Positions 44,673-52,962 of a stretch of 64,000 bases of DNA are shown in pieces. The stretch covers positions 20,566 to 84,565 of the forward strand of contig JAQBPN010000103.1 of NCBI GenBank assembly GCA_028287505.1, written 5' to 3'. The notes under the pieces were generated by a model. It was given only the letters and a program-made list of their open reading frames with translations. It ran no database searches and was not told where the DNA came from. A program made the position numbers and the translations under genes. How positions within the stretch are numbered: the first letter of the stretch is position 1; each line of letters begins with the position of its first letter. This stretch comes from Fibrobacterota bacterium. Its GTDB lineage: Bacteria > Fibrobacterota > Fibrobacteria > UBA11236.

Positions 44673-45269
44673 ATGCGACACAGGACTACATTGACGATTG
44701 GGATGCTGGGAGCCATTGTCTCCCTTGCGGCCGCCCAATCCATTCCCCATAACTACTCCTTGTATACCGACAAGAAGGCCAAGCGCGCGGAGGACGTGAT
44801 CACGGTCCTGATCGTGGAAAACGCCAAAGCCAGCAACGATGCCAAGACCAGCACGGACAAGGCCCAGGATGCTTCCGTCGATATCAAGCCGTTCAATGTG
44901 ACCTGGCCCGGCGCGGCCGCCAATGCGTACACCCCGGGTGTGGGATTCGGCGGCAGCACCCAGCAGAAATACCATGGAACGGGGGAAACCTCGCGCGCCG
45001 GCGAAGTCAAGGCCACCCTGTCCGCGCGCATCGTGGCGGTTTACGACAACGGCAACCTGCTGATCGAAGGCAACAAGGAAGTCGAGGTCAACAGCGAGAA
45101 GGAGATCCTGAGGGTCTCCGGCATAGTGCGTCCGGAAGACATCTCCCCGGACAATACCGTGCTGTCCGAAAAGATCGCCGACGCCCGCATCCAATATACG
45201 GGCTCGGGCGACATCCATCAGGCCGCCCGTCCCGGGCTGCTGGCCCGATTCTTCAACTGGATTTTCTGA
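44673..45269 (+). CDS. flgH: Flagellar L-ring protein FlgH, without a lipobox
   Basis: A 198-residue protein with FlgH signatures: RAEDVITVLIVENAKASND, GAGETSRAGEVKATLSARIV-like segment, NGNLLIEGNKEVEVNSEKEI and VSGIVRPEDISPDNTV. FlgH is normally an outer-membrane lipoprotein with a Cys after the signal peptide. Here the export signal ends AAAQS and no cysteine occurs anywhere in the protein, so it is probably cleaved by signal peptidase I and is not lipid-anchored. Confidence 0.92.
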   Translation: MRHRTTLTIGMLGAIVSLAAAQSIPHNYSLYTDKKAKRAEDVITVLIVENAKASNDAKTSTDKAQDASVDIKPFNVTWPGAAANAYTPGVGFGGSTQQKYHGTGETSRAGEVKATLSARIVAVYDNGNLLIEGNKEVEVNSEKEILRVSGIVRPEDISPDNTVLSEKIADARIQYTGSGDIHQAARPGLLARFFNWIF

Positions 45270-45281
45270 GCGAGGCCGATC

Positions 45282-46403
45282 ATGCGAACCGGATTCCCCA
45301 ATATGAAGCTTCTTTGCGCCGTTCTCTCCTTCGCAGTGGCCGCCCAGGCCTCGCGCATCAAGGACGTGGCCAAACTGGACGGCCTGGCCGAAACCCAGCT
45401 CATCGGCTACGGCCTGGTGGTGGGCCTGAAGAGCACCGGCGACGGTCCGCGCACCCAGTTCACCACCCAGAGCGTGGTCAATATGCTGCGCAACACCGGC
45501 ATCGAAGTCCCGCGCGAGCGCATCCAGGTCCGCAACGTGGCCGCCGTGATGGTCACTTCCAAGCTGAGCCCCTTCATGAAGCGCGGCTCCAACATCGACG
45601 TGACCGTATCCAGCATCGGAGACGCCAAGAGCCTGGAAGGCGGCACCCTGCTGATGTCGCCCCTGCAGGCCACCGACGGGGAGATCTATGCCATGGCCCA
45701 AGGCGCTCTCAGCATCGGCGGCCTCAATAAGGAAGGCCCCCAGGGAAAATCATCCTACACCAAGAACCACACCCTGGTCGGCGAGATCCCCAACGGCGCC
45801 ATCATCCAGAAAGAGGCGCCGGGCGCCCTGATGACCACGGACGAATTGCGCATCTCCCTGGCCAGCCCGGATTTCAGTTCCGCCGTGGCCATGGCCAAGT
45901 CCATCAACGCCAATTTCAAGAAGCCCATCGCGGAGGCAAAGGATCCCGTCACCATCAGCATCGCCGTCCCGGAGGAGTTCAAGACCAAGCGCATGGAGTT
46001 CATCGCCGAAGTCGAGAACCTGGATTTCCTGGTTTCGACCGTGGCCAAGGTGGTCCTCAACGAAAAGACCGGCACCGTGATCGCCGGCGGCAACGTGAGC
46101 ATTTCGGAAGTGGCGGTCTCGCAAGGGAACATCACCATCCAGGTCAAGGACAACCAGCAGGCCCAGGTATCCAATACCAACGCGGCCAACTCGGGCACCA
46201 CTCAGCTTTCCAACAGCACTTCTTCGGAAGACATCAAGGTGGATGAGCCGAAGGCCGAGATGAAGGTCCTGCCCAGCAGTTCCAATGTGGCGGACCTGGC
46301 CAAGTCCCTGAATTCCCTAGGCGTCACGCCCAGGGACATCATCGCCATCTTCCAGGCGATCAAGCGGGCCGGCGCCTTGAACGCCGAACTCATCGTCATG
46401 TAA
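45282..46403 (+). CDS. flgI: Flagellar P-ring protein FlgI
   Basis: A 373-residue protein from ATG 45282 (GAGG upstream; ATG 45303 possible). Conserved FlgI start after the signal peptide, SRIKDVAKLDGLAETQLIGY and GLVVGLKSTGDG, followed by NVAAVMVTSKLSPFMKRGS and GGTLLMSPLQATDGE. A Ser/Lys/Glu-rich insertion near residue 315 precedes the terminal SLGVTPRDIIAIFQAIKRAG module. It forms the P ring around the rod. It is the last gene of the operon; flgJ, flgK and flgL do not follow. Confidence 0.94.
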   Translation: MRTGFPNMKLLCAVLSFAVAAQASRIKDVAKLDGLAETQLIGYGLVVGLKSTGDGPRTQFTTQSVVNMLRNTGIEVPRERIQVRNVAAVMVTSKLSPFMKRGSNIDVTVSSIGDAKSLEGGTLLMSPLQATDGEIYAMAQGALSIGGLNKEGPQGKSSYTKNHTLVGEIPNGAIIQKEAPGALMTTDELRISLASPDFSSAVAMAKSINANFKKPIAEAKDPVTISIAVPEEFKTKRMEFIAEVENLDFLVSTVAKVVLNEKTGTVIAGGNVSISEVAVSQGNITIQVKDNQQAQVSNTNAANSGTTQLSNSTSSEDIKVDEPKAEMKVLPSSSNVADLAKSLNSLGVTPRDIIAIFQAIKRAGALNAELIVM

Positions 46404-46418
46404 TACCGGAAATACCCT

Positions 46419-46433
46419 GGGGGCGCGAGCCCC
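46419..46433. terminator. Hairpin between convergent flgI and ugd
   Basis: GGGGC (46420-46424) pairs with GCCCC (46429-46433) around GCGA, 16 bases after flgI. It is GC-rich without a T-run, so it is a weak terminator candidate for both genes. Confidence 0.4.
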
Positions 46434-46444
46434 GCCAAGTCCGC

Positions 46445-47821
46445 CTAAAAATGCTTCAGCGGGGCTTTGCCGATGGCGAAGACGTTGAAGCCCATCTTGA
46501 ACAGCTTGCGGTGATCGAGGATGTTCCGCCCGTCGAAGATGAAAGCGGGCTGGGACATGGATGCGAAAATCTTCTCGTAGTCGAGTTCCGTATACAGCTT
46601 CCACTCCGTCATCACCGCGATGGCATGGGCTCCCTGGGCCGCCTTGTAGGGATCCGTTTCGAAAGTGACGCCTGTCTTGACGTCCTTCAGGTCATCCTTC
46701 GCGTGCGCCAGGGCCTTGGGATCCGTGATGATGACTTCCGCGCGCTCCTCCAACAGGCCGCGGGCGATGGCCAGGGCGGGGGATTCGCGCGTGTCCCCGG
46801 TGTTGGCCTTGAACGCGAATCCGAACAGGGCGATGCGCTTCCCGGCCACGGTGTTGAACATGCAGGCGAGCATGTTGTGGATGAAACGCTTCTGCTGCCA
46901 TTGATTGAGCTTGACCACGGATTCCCAGTATTCGGCCACCTCGTGCAAACCGTAGCTGTGGCAGATGTAGACCAGGTTGAGGATATCCTTCTGGAAGCAG
47001 GATCCCCCGAAACCCACGCTGGCCTTGAGGAAACGGGGGCCGATGCGGGAATCCGTTCCGATTGCGTAGGCGACTTCGTCCACGTCGGCTTCGGTCTTTT
47101 CGCACAGGGCGGAAATGGAATTGATGGATGATATGCGCTGGGCGAGAAATGCGTTGGCGGTGAGCTTGGAAAGCTCCGCGCTCCATACGTTGGATTCGAT
47201 GATATTGGCCTTGGCCACCCAATTGGCGTAGATGTCCACCACCTCTTTGCGGGCCTTGGTGCCTTCGGGGGTCTCGCGCGATCCGATCAGCACGCGATCG
47301 GGTTTTTCCAGATCCTGGATGGCGCTGCCCTCGGCCAGGAACTCCGGATTGGAAAGCACTTCGAAGTGGATGCCTTTGGTATTGGCGTTGAGGATGCGCT
47401 CCATGGCTTCGGCCGTGCGCACCGGCAGGGTGGACTTTTCGATGATGATCTTGTTGCTGTCCGAATTGGCCAGGATCTGGCGGGCGGTCTTTTCCCAATA
47501 TTGCAGATCGGCGGCCTGGCCGGCCCCTTGTCCGAAGGTCTTGGTGGGCGTATTCACGGATACGAAGATGATATCCGCTTCCCGGATGCCCTTGTCCGTT
47601 TCCGTGGAGAAGAAAAGGTTCCGCCCCCGCGTCTTGGCCACCACTTCGTCCAGGCCGGGTTCGTAAATGGGGCAGGTGCCGCTGTTCCAGGCATCGATGC
47701 GATCCTTGTTGATGTCCACGACGGTGACCTTGTACTGGGGGCACTTGTGGGCGATCATGCTCATGGTCGGGCCGCCGACATATCCGGCGCCGATGCAAAG
47801 GATGTTTTTTTCGAATTTCAT
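46445..47821 (-). CDS. ugd: UDP-glucose 6-dehydrogenase
   Basis: A 458-residue enzyme with NAD-binding [50 protein letters not shown], catalytic Cys in [14 protein letters not shown] and [16 protein letters not shown]. It oxidises UDP-glucose to UDP-glucuronate for surface polysaccharide. The N-terminal and active-site sequence is closer to the eukaryotic-like type of the enzyme than to the short bacterial forms. Converges on flgI. Confidence 0.95.
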   Translation of the reverse strand: MKFEKNILCIGAGYVGGPTMSMIAHKCPQYKVTVVDINKDRIDAWNSGTCPIYEPGLDEVVAKTRGRNLFFSTETDKGIREADIIFVSVNTPTKTFGQGAGQAADLQYWEKTARQILANSDSNKIIIEKSTLPVRTAEAMERILNANTKGIHFEVLSNPEFLAEGSAIQDLEKPDRVLIGSRETPEGTKARKEVVDIYANWVAKANIIESNVWSAELSKLTANAFLAQRISSINSISALCEKTEADVDEVAYAIGTDSRIGPRFLKASVGFGGSCFQKDILNLVYICHSYGLHEVAEYWESVVKLNQWQQKRFIHNMLACMFNTVAGKRIALFGFAFKANTGDTRESPALAIARGLLEERAEVIITDPKALAHAKDDLKDVKTGVTFETDPYKAAQGAHAIAVMTEWKLYTELDYEKIFASMSQPAFIFDGRNILDHRKLFKMGFNVFAIGKAPLKHF

Positions 47822-47922
47822 CGATGCTCCGTTAGTGGGTGGATCGCCGGAACCAGTCGGCCCCGGGACCGTAAGTCTGTAGAAATACCATTAATTCCGG
47901 GGGAGTTCAAGATTCCCGACCG

Positions 47923-48255
47923 CTAACCGGCCAGGAAAACCAGGGTGGCTCCGGGATTGCCGAGCTCCTGGCGGAATACCCGTACCTGGCTCTTCCAGCG
48001 GGTCTCCAGGTTCCGGCGCAGCATGCCTTTGATGGACTCCCGGGTCCCGGAACTCTGGCCGTGGATGACGCGGAGGCAAGCCCCCGGGCGGTTACGCCAT
48101 CGGGCCAAAGCCAACTCCACCTGCGCCATGGCCTCGTCGATGGCCAGGCCGTGCAAATCGAGTTCCTCTTCCACGGACGGTTCCAGTCTGGGAAGGGGTT
48201 TCCCACCGGGATTTTTGTCCGGGGGCGTGTGACGCTTCCTGCCTTTATGGGCCAT
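47923..48255 (-). CDS. Smr-domain protein
   Basis: A 110-residue protein, mostly one Smr domain: EELDLHGLAIDEAMAQVELA with the LDLHGL motif, and LRVIHGQSSGTRESIKGMLR with the H-G-x-G-type motif. Smr domains are nicking nucleases found at the end of MutS2 and as stand-alone proteins, and they can act on branched DNA or mRNA. A basic, Pro-rich N-terminus precedes it. It overlaps the stop of the DUF3810-like gene by 11 bases and is co-transcribed. Confidence 0.87.
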   Translation of the reverse strand: MAHKGRKRHTPPDKNPGGKPLPRLEPSVEEELDLHGLAIDEAMAQVELALARWRNRPGACLRVIHGQSSGTRESIKGMLRRNLETRWKSQVRVFRQELGNPGATLVFLAG

Positions 48256-49270
48256 CGCCGGCCTGTTTCGCATGGGTTCCGGACAGCAACCCTTCGATGG
48301 TGGAATAGAAGGGATGTTCGGGGTTCCAATTCTCCGAGCCCGATCTGCTTCCGTATTTGCCGCCCGAGTTCTGGAAACCCAATTTGATCGCGGCCCTCCT
48401 CAGCAATCGCACCATGGGCTGATGCGCCTCCACCCGTTGCAGGCTGTCCCACGTGTCGCGGATCTCCCTGCGCAGGTATTCGGGGTAATGGATGCGCTCG
48501 CCGGATTTCCGGAGATACATGATGTCGCCCAGCATGCGGAAGCGCGGGTCGGACGATCGCTCCAAGGCCAGTTGGGTCAGGATCTCCGCGTCCATTTCCC
48601 GGGTGAACCCCTTGGCATGCGCCGCCTCGTGGCACATGCCAAGCAACCGCCAATAATGGGGGGCGGGATGATCTTCCGGCCGGACCATGGCCATTTCCCC
48701 GAAGAAGGGATCGTGGAAGGCCGGACCTCCGTAACTCAGGCCCAGGAGGGTGGTCAGCGGTCCCATGGGTTTCATCTTTGCCACCGATCGGCCCGGCTGC
48801 AATCCCAGGTCCGCCAGCACGGTGTCCAAGGATCGGTTGCAGCCGTATAGGATTTCCTCATCGCTCAGGGATTCGTAATACCCCGGCGAGAAGGAGGACA
48901 GCAGACGGTTTTCCCGCATGTCCAGTTCGTCGCGGAACCGGGAATAGGGAAGCGGAGGTCCCGGAAAAGCCTTGGCGAGCGGCTGACGCCACGCGGTGGG
49001 GGCCAGGCTTATCGGAAAGGCGCCTTGTCCCATCCCCATGAGGACGAGGAGGACGGGCGCCGAGACCAGGACCAGGTACAAAGGCCGCGTTTCCCTTAGC
49101 CGGCGCCACCCGCCGAAGGCGGCGATGAGCGCCAGGATGGCGCAACAGGCGGCACCCACCCAGATCATGGTTTCCACCAGGGAAAATGGTATCCGGTCCA
49201 CCAACGCGCCTTTGGCCCGGGAAAGGGGCAGGCCCAAAAAGCGCCAGTACCAGGGAAAAAGCGTGGCCAC
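48245..49270 (-). CDS. DUF3810-like membrane metallopeptidase-like protein
   Basis: No ATG fits; I favour GTG 49270, giving 341 residues, because a TTG further upstream lies inside the palindrome at 49311-49331. The N-terminal 90 residues have two or three membrane helices. The soluble part holds MCHEAAHAKGFTREMDAEIL, an HExxH-like HEAAH zinc motif followed by an acidic glutamate, as in DUF3810 proteins, plus LRREIRDTWDSLQRV. Probably a membrane-bound zinc peptidase of unknown substrate. It diverges from the ZIP-Fur operon across the operator, so it may be zinc-regulated. Confidence 0.7.
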   Translation of the reverse strand: MATLFPWYWRFLGLPLSRAKGALVDRIPFSLVETMIWVGAACCAILALIAAFGGWRRLRETRPLYLVLVSAPVLLVLMGMGQGAFPISLAPTAWRQPLAKAFPGPPLPYSRFRDELDMRENRLLSSFSPGYYESLSDEEILYGCNRSLDTVLADLGLQPGRSVAKMKPMGPLTTLLGLSYGGPAFHDPFFGEMAMVRPEDHPAPHYWRLLGMCHEAAHAKGFTREMDAEILTQLALERSSDPRFRMLGDIMYLRKSGERIHYPEYLRREIRDTWDSLQRVEAHQPMVRLLRRAAIKLGFQNSGGKYGSRSGSENWNPEHPFYSTIEGLLSGTHAKQAGDGP

Positions 49271-49310
49271 AGGGCTAAAGTAGCAAACCGACGCGGGCGG
49301 GAACCCAGGT

Positions 49311-49331
49311 AAATGCAAGCTGGTTGCATTT
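49311..49331. promoter_or_regulatory. Candidate Zur/Fur-family operator
   Basis: AAATGCAA-GCTGG-TTGCATTT, perfect 8-base arms with a five-base spacer, sits between the divergent DUF3810-like gene and the ZIP transporter-Fur operon. Its location before a metal transporter and its own regulator gene is the classical autoregulated arrangement. Confidence 0.6.
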
Positions 49332-49359
49332 GGAGCGGGAGGAAATTATCTTTACCGGC

Positions 49360-50181
49360 ATGCTGGGTGTTGTGCTTCCTCTTGGGCTTTTGATCAGCGG
49401 CGCCGTCGGATTCCTGCTGGGTGCGAAGCCGGCGTTGCTGCTCCGCATGTTCCACAATGGCGCGGAGCAGAACGGGAGCCGCGACGCGCAGGACATCGTC
49501 GATTATCTCTACCCATTGGCGGTGGCCTTTTTCGCGGGGTTCGTGTTCTCGACCCTGGTTCCCGACGCCTTGTCCCATTCCAAGGGATCCTTCGCCGCGT
49601 TCGTAGGCGGAATCGCCGTCATGGCAATCCTGTCCAAGCTGGTTTTCAAACGGGATCCCTGTTGCGAAACCGGGCACGACCACCGCGGGTTCGGGGCCAT
49701 GTCCCTGGCGGCCATGGCGGTCTGCTCTTTGAACGATGGGTTTCTAATCGGCCTCCTCGCTCCGCCCTGGTTCTCCGGGCTCAATCTGGGCATGCTCGTC
49801 CACAAGATCAGTTCGTCCTTCGCCATCGCCCAGGTGTTGAAGCAGACCCGGTTCCGGGGAATGGGGTTGGCCCTTTTCGGAGCGGCCTATACCCTGATCA
49901 GCCCCGCCGCCTATCTGGTTGCCAAAAGCCCTTGGGTGCGCGCGCTTCCCGATAGCGAACTGTTGCTCGCCTTTAGCGCCGGCCTGCTGGCCTACGTCAC
50001 CCTCGCGAGCCTGGTGCCGCATGCGCGCGGCATCATCCGCCGCCGACCCCGCACCGCGTACGGCTTCGTCTTCGCTTTTCTGATCTCCATCTCCCTCGGA
50101 TTCTGGCACACGGCTTTGCACCATAGCATGGAAAGGCCGGAAGCGGCGGTGGGCCCGTCGTTTCCCGTATCCGCGCCGTGA
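49360..50181 (+). CDS. ZIP-family metal transporter-like membrane protein
   Basis: A 273-residue protein with about eight membrane helices. Metal-site segments resemble ZIP: CSLNDGFLIGLL (like the HS-x-x-DG-x-x-IG helix) and HKISSSFAIAQVL (like HE-x-P-x-x-x-A). Some canonical His/Glu positions differ. A C-terminal TALHHSMERPE segment could bind metal. I chose ATG 49360 since an upstream in-frame TTG lies in the operator. Stop overlaps the Fur-family gene by four bases (GTGA). Probably imports zinc or a related ion. Confidence 0.75.
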   Translation: MLGVVLPLGLLISGAVGFLLGAKPALLLRMFHNGAEQNGSRDAQDIVDYLYPLAVAFFAGFVFSTLVPDALSHSKGSFAAFVGGIAVMAILSKLVFKRDPCCETGHDHRGFGAMSLAAMAVCSLNDGFLIGLLAPPWFSGLNLGMLVHKISSSFAIAQVLKQTRFRGMGLALFGAAYTLISPAAYLVAKSPWVRALPDSELLLAFSAGLLAYVTLASLVPHARGIIRRRPRTAYGFVFAFLISISLGFWHTALHHSMERPEAAVGPSFPVSAP

Positions 50182-50669
50182 AGCGCCCGGAGTCCGCGGA
50201 CCCGGTCCTGCCGTATCTGGACAGGCTGCGCCAAGGTAAGGTCAAGGTTACCCCCAATCGCCGCCGCGTGCTGGGGCGGTTCCTGGAAAGCGACAAGCCC
50301 TGGACCCTGCAAAGCCTGCACCGCAGCCTCGGAGAGGAATGCGATCTGAGTTCCGTTTACCGGGCCCTCTCGGCCCTGCGGGCCGCCGGATTGCTGGAAG
50401 AGTTCCGTCTCCCCGGGGAAAAGGAGACTTTTTTCTCCCTCATCAAGCATCACGAACAGGCCCGGATTCCGGGAGTGCGCGGGGCGGGACCCAAGGCGCG
50501 CGCCCATGCGCACCACCATCACCATATCGTCTGTCAGGACTGCGGCCAGGTTTCCCACCTGGACATTTGCGTTCCCGCCGGACTGATGGGGAAAGTGGAA
50601 GACGCTTCCGGATTCAGGATCACGGAGCATCACCTCGAGTTCAAAGGCGTGTGCGGCGATTGCCGATGA
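50178..50669 (+). CDS. Fur/Zur-family metal-responsive regulator
   Basis: A 163-residue regulator starting at GTG 50178. The winged-helix part has KVTPNRRRVLGRFLES and SSVYRALSALRAAGLLEEF; the dimer part contains a His-rich block (AHAHHHHHIVCQDCGQ) and the second Cys pair in GVCGDCR, giving the structural Cys4 zinc site typical of Zur. It should repress when zinc is bound. Translational coupling to a ZIP-like transporter supports a zinc role; iron or another metal cannot be excluded. Confidence 0.88.
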   Translation: MKRPESADPVLPYLDRLRQGKVKVTPNRRRVLGRFLESDKPWTLQSLHRSLGEECDLSSVYRALSALRAAGLLEEFRLPGEKETFFSLIKHHEQARIPGVRGAGPKARAHAHHHHHIVCQDCGQVSHLDICVPAGLMGKVEDASGFRITEHHLEFKGVCGDCR

Positions 50670-50671
50670 TG

Positions 50672-50889
50672 ATGATGCCGCTTTGCGGCATCATTTAGGA
50701 GTTTCGGCTGCGCCGAAACTCCACCGGGGTCCTACACCAGTGTAAATCAAGAATGACACGCGGAGAGTTTCGGGCGACGCTGCAACTCCAGCCGGGTCTT
50801 ACAGCATTGGAAATCGAGGGTGACGAACGGGGAGTTTTCGGCCTTGCCGAAAACTCCTAAATGACTTTGCCGCAAGGCGGCAAAGTCAT
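50672..50889. repeat. Four-hairpin intergenic array with inverted ends
   Basis: Four perfect stem-loops: 50672-50694 (10-bp stem), 50698-50722 (11-bp), 50831-50857 (12-bp) and 50861-50889 (13-bp). The outer pair and the inner pair are inverted relatives of each other (TTTAGGAGTTT left, complement right). Two imperfect ~65-base direct repeats (50698-50761 and 50762-50829) lie in the middle, each containing TTACA/CTACA then AAATC. It sits between the convergent Fur-family and hldD genes. A MITE-like or REP-like element with terminator function is likely. Confidence 0.8.
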
Positions 50890-51893
50890 CATGCCCAACC
50901 CAGGTTCTTGCATCCGTCTTCCAGGTAGGGGACGAAATCGGCGATGCCGTCTTCCAACGAGTGGATGGGCGAGGTGTATCCGACAGAGTGGATCTTGGCC
51001 AGATCGGCTTTGGTGTGGTACTGGTATTTGTCGCGGATGGGTTCCGGCATGGGAATGAAATCCACCTTGGGCTCCCGGCCCATGGCATTGAACAGGGCGG
51101 TGACCAGATCCATCCAACTTCGGGTCTGCCCCGTTCCGACATTGTAGATGCCGCCGGGCCGGTCGGTCGGGAGAAAGTGCAAGGCCATGTCCACCGCATC
51201 CTTTACGTACAGGAAGTCGCGCAATTGCTGGCCGTCCCGGTAATCCGGACGATGGGATTTGAACAACCGCACTCTTCCGGTTTCGCGGATTTGCGCGAAG
51301 GCCTTCACCACCATGCTGCGCATATCTTCCTTGTGGTATTCATTGGGCCCGAACACGTTGAAGAACTTGAGGCCCACCACCCGGTCCAGATAGCCGTGCT
51401 TCAGGTTCCACAGATCGAACATATGCTTGGAGTAGCCGTACGGGTTCAGCGGACGCAGGGCGGGGAGGAGGACATGATCATCCCGATACCCCTGCTTGCC
51501 GTCCCCGTATGTGGCGGCCGAAGACGCATAGATGAATCGGATGGGCTTGGATCGGTTCAGGCACCATTCCGCCAGGATTCGGCTGTACTCGAAATTGTTC
51601 TTCGCCAGGTAGCCGGCGTCCATTTCCGTGGTGGAGGAGCAGGCCCCCATGTGCAGCACGGCTTCGATTTCCCTTCCCTCGAGGCCGCCGCCCGTTACCG
51701 CGTCCAGAAATCCGGCCTTGTCCATATAGTCCTGGTAGGCGAGAGGCACCAGGTTCTTCCATTTGGAAGACTTGTCCAATTCATCCACCAACAGCAGGTT
51801 GTTGTTTCCCGCCTGGTTCAGCCGCCATGCCAATGCGCTGCCGATGAAGCCCGCGGCTCCGGTGATGATGATGAGCGGTTGTTTGCCGGCCAT
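50889..51893 (-). CDS. hldD: ADP-glyceromanno-heptose 6-epimerase
   Basis: A 334-residue SDR enzyme starting at ATG 51893 (GGGA upstream), with IIITGAAGFIGSALAWRL, GACSSTTEMDAGYL, the catalytic YGYSKHMFD (Y-x-x-x-K), KFFNVFGPNEYHKEDMRSM and RDFLYVKDAVDMAL. These are specific HldD/RfaD signatures. It epimerises the ADP-heptose used in LPS inner core, supporting a Gram-negative envelope with heptose. Confidence 0.94.
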   Translation of the reverse strand: MAGKQPLIIITGAAGFIGSALAWRLNQAGNNNLLLVDELDKSSKWKNLVPLAYQDYMDKAGFLDAVTGGGLEGREIEAVLHMGACSSTTEMDAGYLAKNNFEYSRILAEWCLNRSKPIRFIYASSAATYGDGKQGYRDDHVLLPALRPLNPYGYSKHMFDLWNLKHGYLDRVVGLKFFNVFGPNEYHKEDMRSMVVKAFAQIRETGRVRLFKSHRPDYRDGQQLRDFLYVKDAVDMALHFLPTDRPGGIYNVGTGQTRSWMDLVTALFNAMGREPKVDFIPMPEPIRDKYQYHTKADLAKIHSVGYTSPIHSLEDGIADFVPYLEDGCKNLGWA

Positions 51894-51976
51894 GCGGTCC
51901 CGTTCCAGAAACAAGGCGAATTACCCCCCTTAGTATTGTTATTTTCCAGGCCGGGAACAAGGGGGAGGCGTCCGGC

Positions 51977-52747
51977 ATGACCAAAAAAGAAAAAGCCCAA
52001 GCCATACTTGCGTATCTGGAGCAGCTGTATCCGGATCCGCCCATCCCGTTGTACCACACCAACCCGTTTACCATGTGCATCGCGGTTCTGCTTTCCGCCC
52101 ACACCACCGACAAGTCCGTGAACGGCGCCACTCCCACCTTGTTCAAACTGGCGGACAATCCCGCGGACATGGTCAAGCTCTCTCCCGAGCGCATCCAGGA
52201 AATCATCAGGCGGGTGGGCCTCTCCAAGACCAAGAGCCGGAATGTCTGGAACCTATCGCGGATCCTTTTGGAAAAGCACGGAGGCAGGCTGCCGGAAACC
52301 ATGGAGGAACTGGAAGAGCTTCCGGGCGTGGGGCACAAGACAGCCTCCGTGGTGATGTGCCAGGCATTCGGGGTGCCGGCCTTCCCGGTCGATACCCACA
52401 TCCACCGTCTGGCCGAGCGTTGGGGACTTTCCAACGGGAAAAACGTGGAACAGACCGAAAAGGATCTCAAGGCTCTGTTCCCGAAGGAAAAGTGGCCCAA
52501 GCTGCATCTGCAAATGATTTATTACGGCCGGGAATATTGTCCGGCCCGCAATCATGACCTGACACGATGCGAGTTGTGCCACAGGTTCGGAACCCGGGAA
52601 GTGAAATCCGCGGCGGCCAAGAAAGTCGTGGTCGATGTGGCCGCCAAGCGCGCCTCCAAAGCGGCCGCGACTCGCACGGAAGGCAAGGGCGGAAAGAAAA
52701 AGCCCACGGCGGGCAGCCGCTTGATCCGGGGATTGCCTCCATCCTGA
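51977..52747 (+). CDS. nth: Endonuclease III-like DNA glycosylase
   Basis: A 256-residue protein with LLSAHTTDKSVN, the helix-hairpin-helix LPGVGHKTASVVMC containing catalytic Lys, and FPVDTHIHRLAERWG with catalytic Asp. It removes oxidised pyrimidines and nicks the site. The [4Fe-4S] region is atypical: Cys at YCPAR, then RCELC, with a longer gap and no fourth Cys in place, so the cluster may be altered or absent. A Lys/Ala-rich tail of about 45 residues (KKVVVDVAAKRASKAAATRT) follows and probably binds DNA non-specifically. Confidence 0.9.
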   Translation: MTKKEKAQAILAYLEQLYPDPPIPLYHTNPFTMCIAVLLSAHTTDKSVNGATPTLFKLADNPADMVKLSPERIQEIIRRVGLSKTKSRNVWNLSRILLEKHGGRLPETMEELEELPGVGHKTASVVMCQAFGVPAFPVDTHIHRLAERWGLSNGKNVEQTEKDLKALFPKEKWPKLHLQMIYYGREYCPARNHDLTRCELCHRFGTREVKSAAAKKVVVDVAAKRASKAAATRTEGKGGKKKPTAGSRLIRGLPPS

Positions 52748-52962
52748 CGCCAGCTCCCGGGGCTTTCGGCGAGTCCGCAATTTTGGTCTTTTTGGCCTGA
52801 TTGCGGGAGGAGCGGGGATCCATGCTCCCAAATGGGGTAAAACCGTTCATCCGTATTGTTTATTTCGCGCGGAACCTTCCGGTTAGATTGCAAAATTTCC
52901 GCAATTGAGGCATTTTTCCAGAAGATCCCAGGGGTGGGATACAGTATCGGAGACGAATTCCT

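Noticed and set aside
49318..49331. TTG starts for the DUF3810-like and ZIP genes
   Set aside because: Both lie inside the candidate operator; later GTG and ATG starts fit better.
50672..50889. CRISPR array
   Set aside because: Only four stem-loops with unequal spacing, not regular direct repeats with spacers, and no cas genes nearby.
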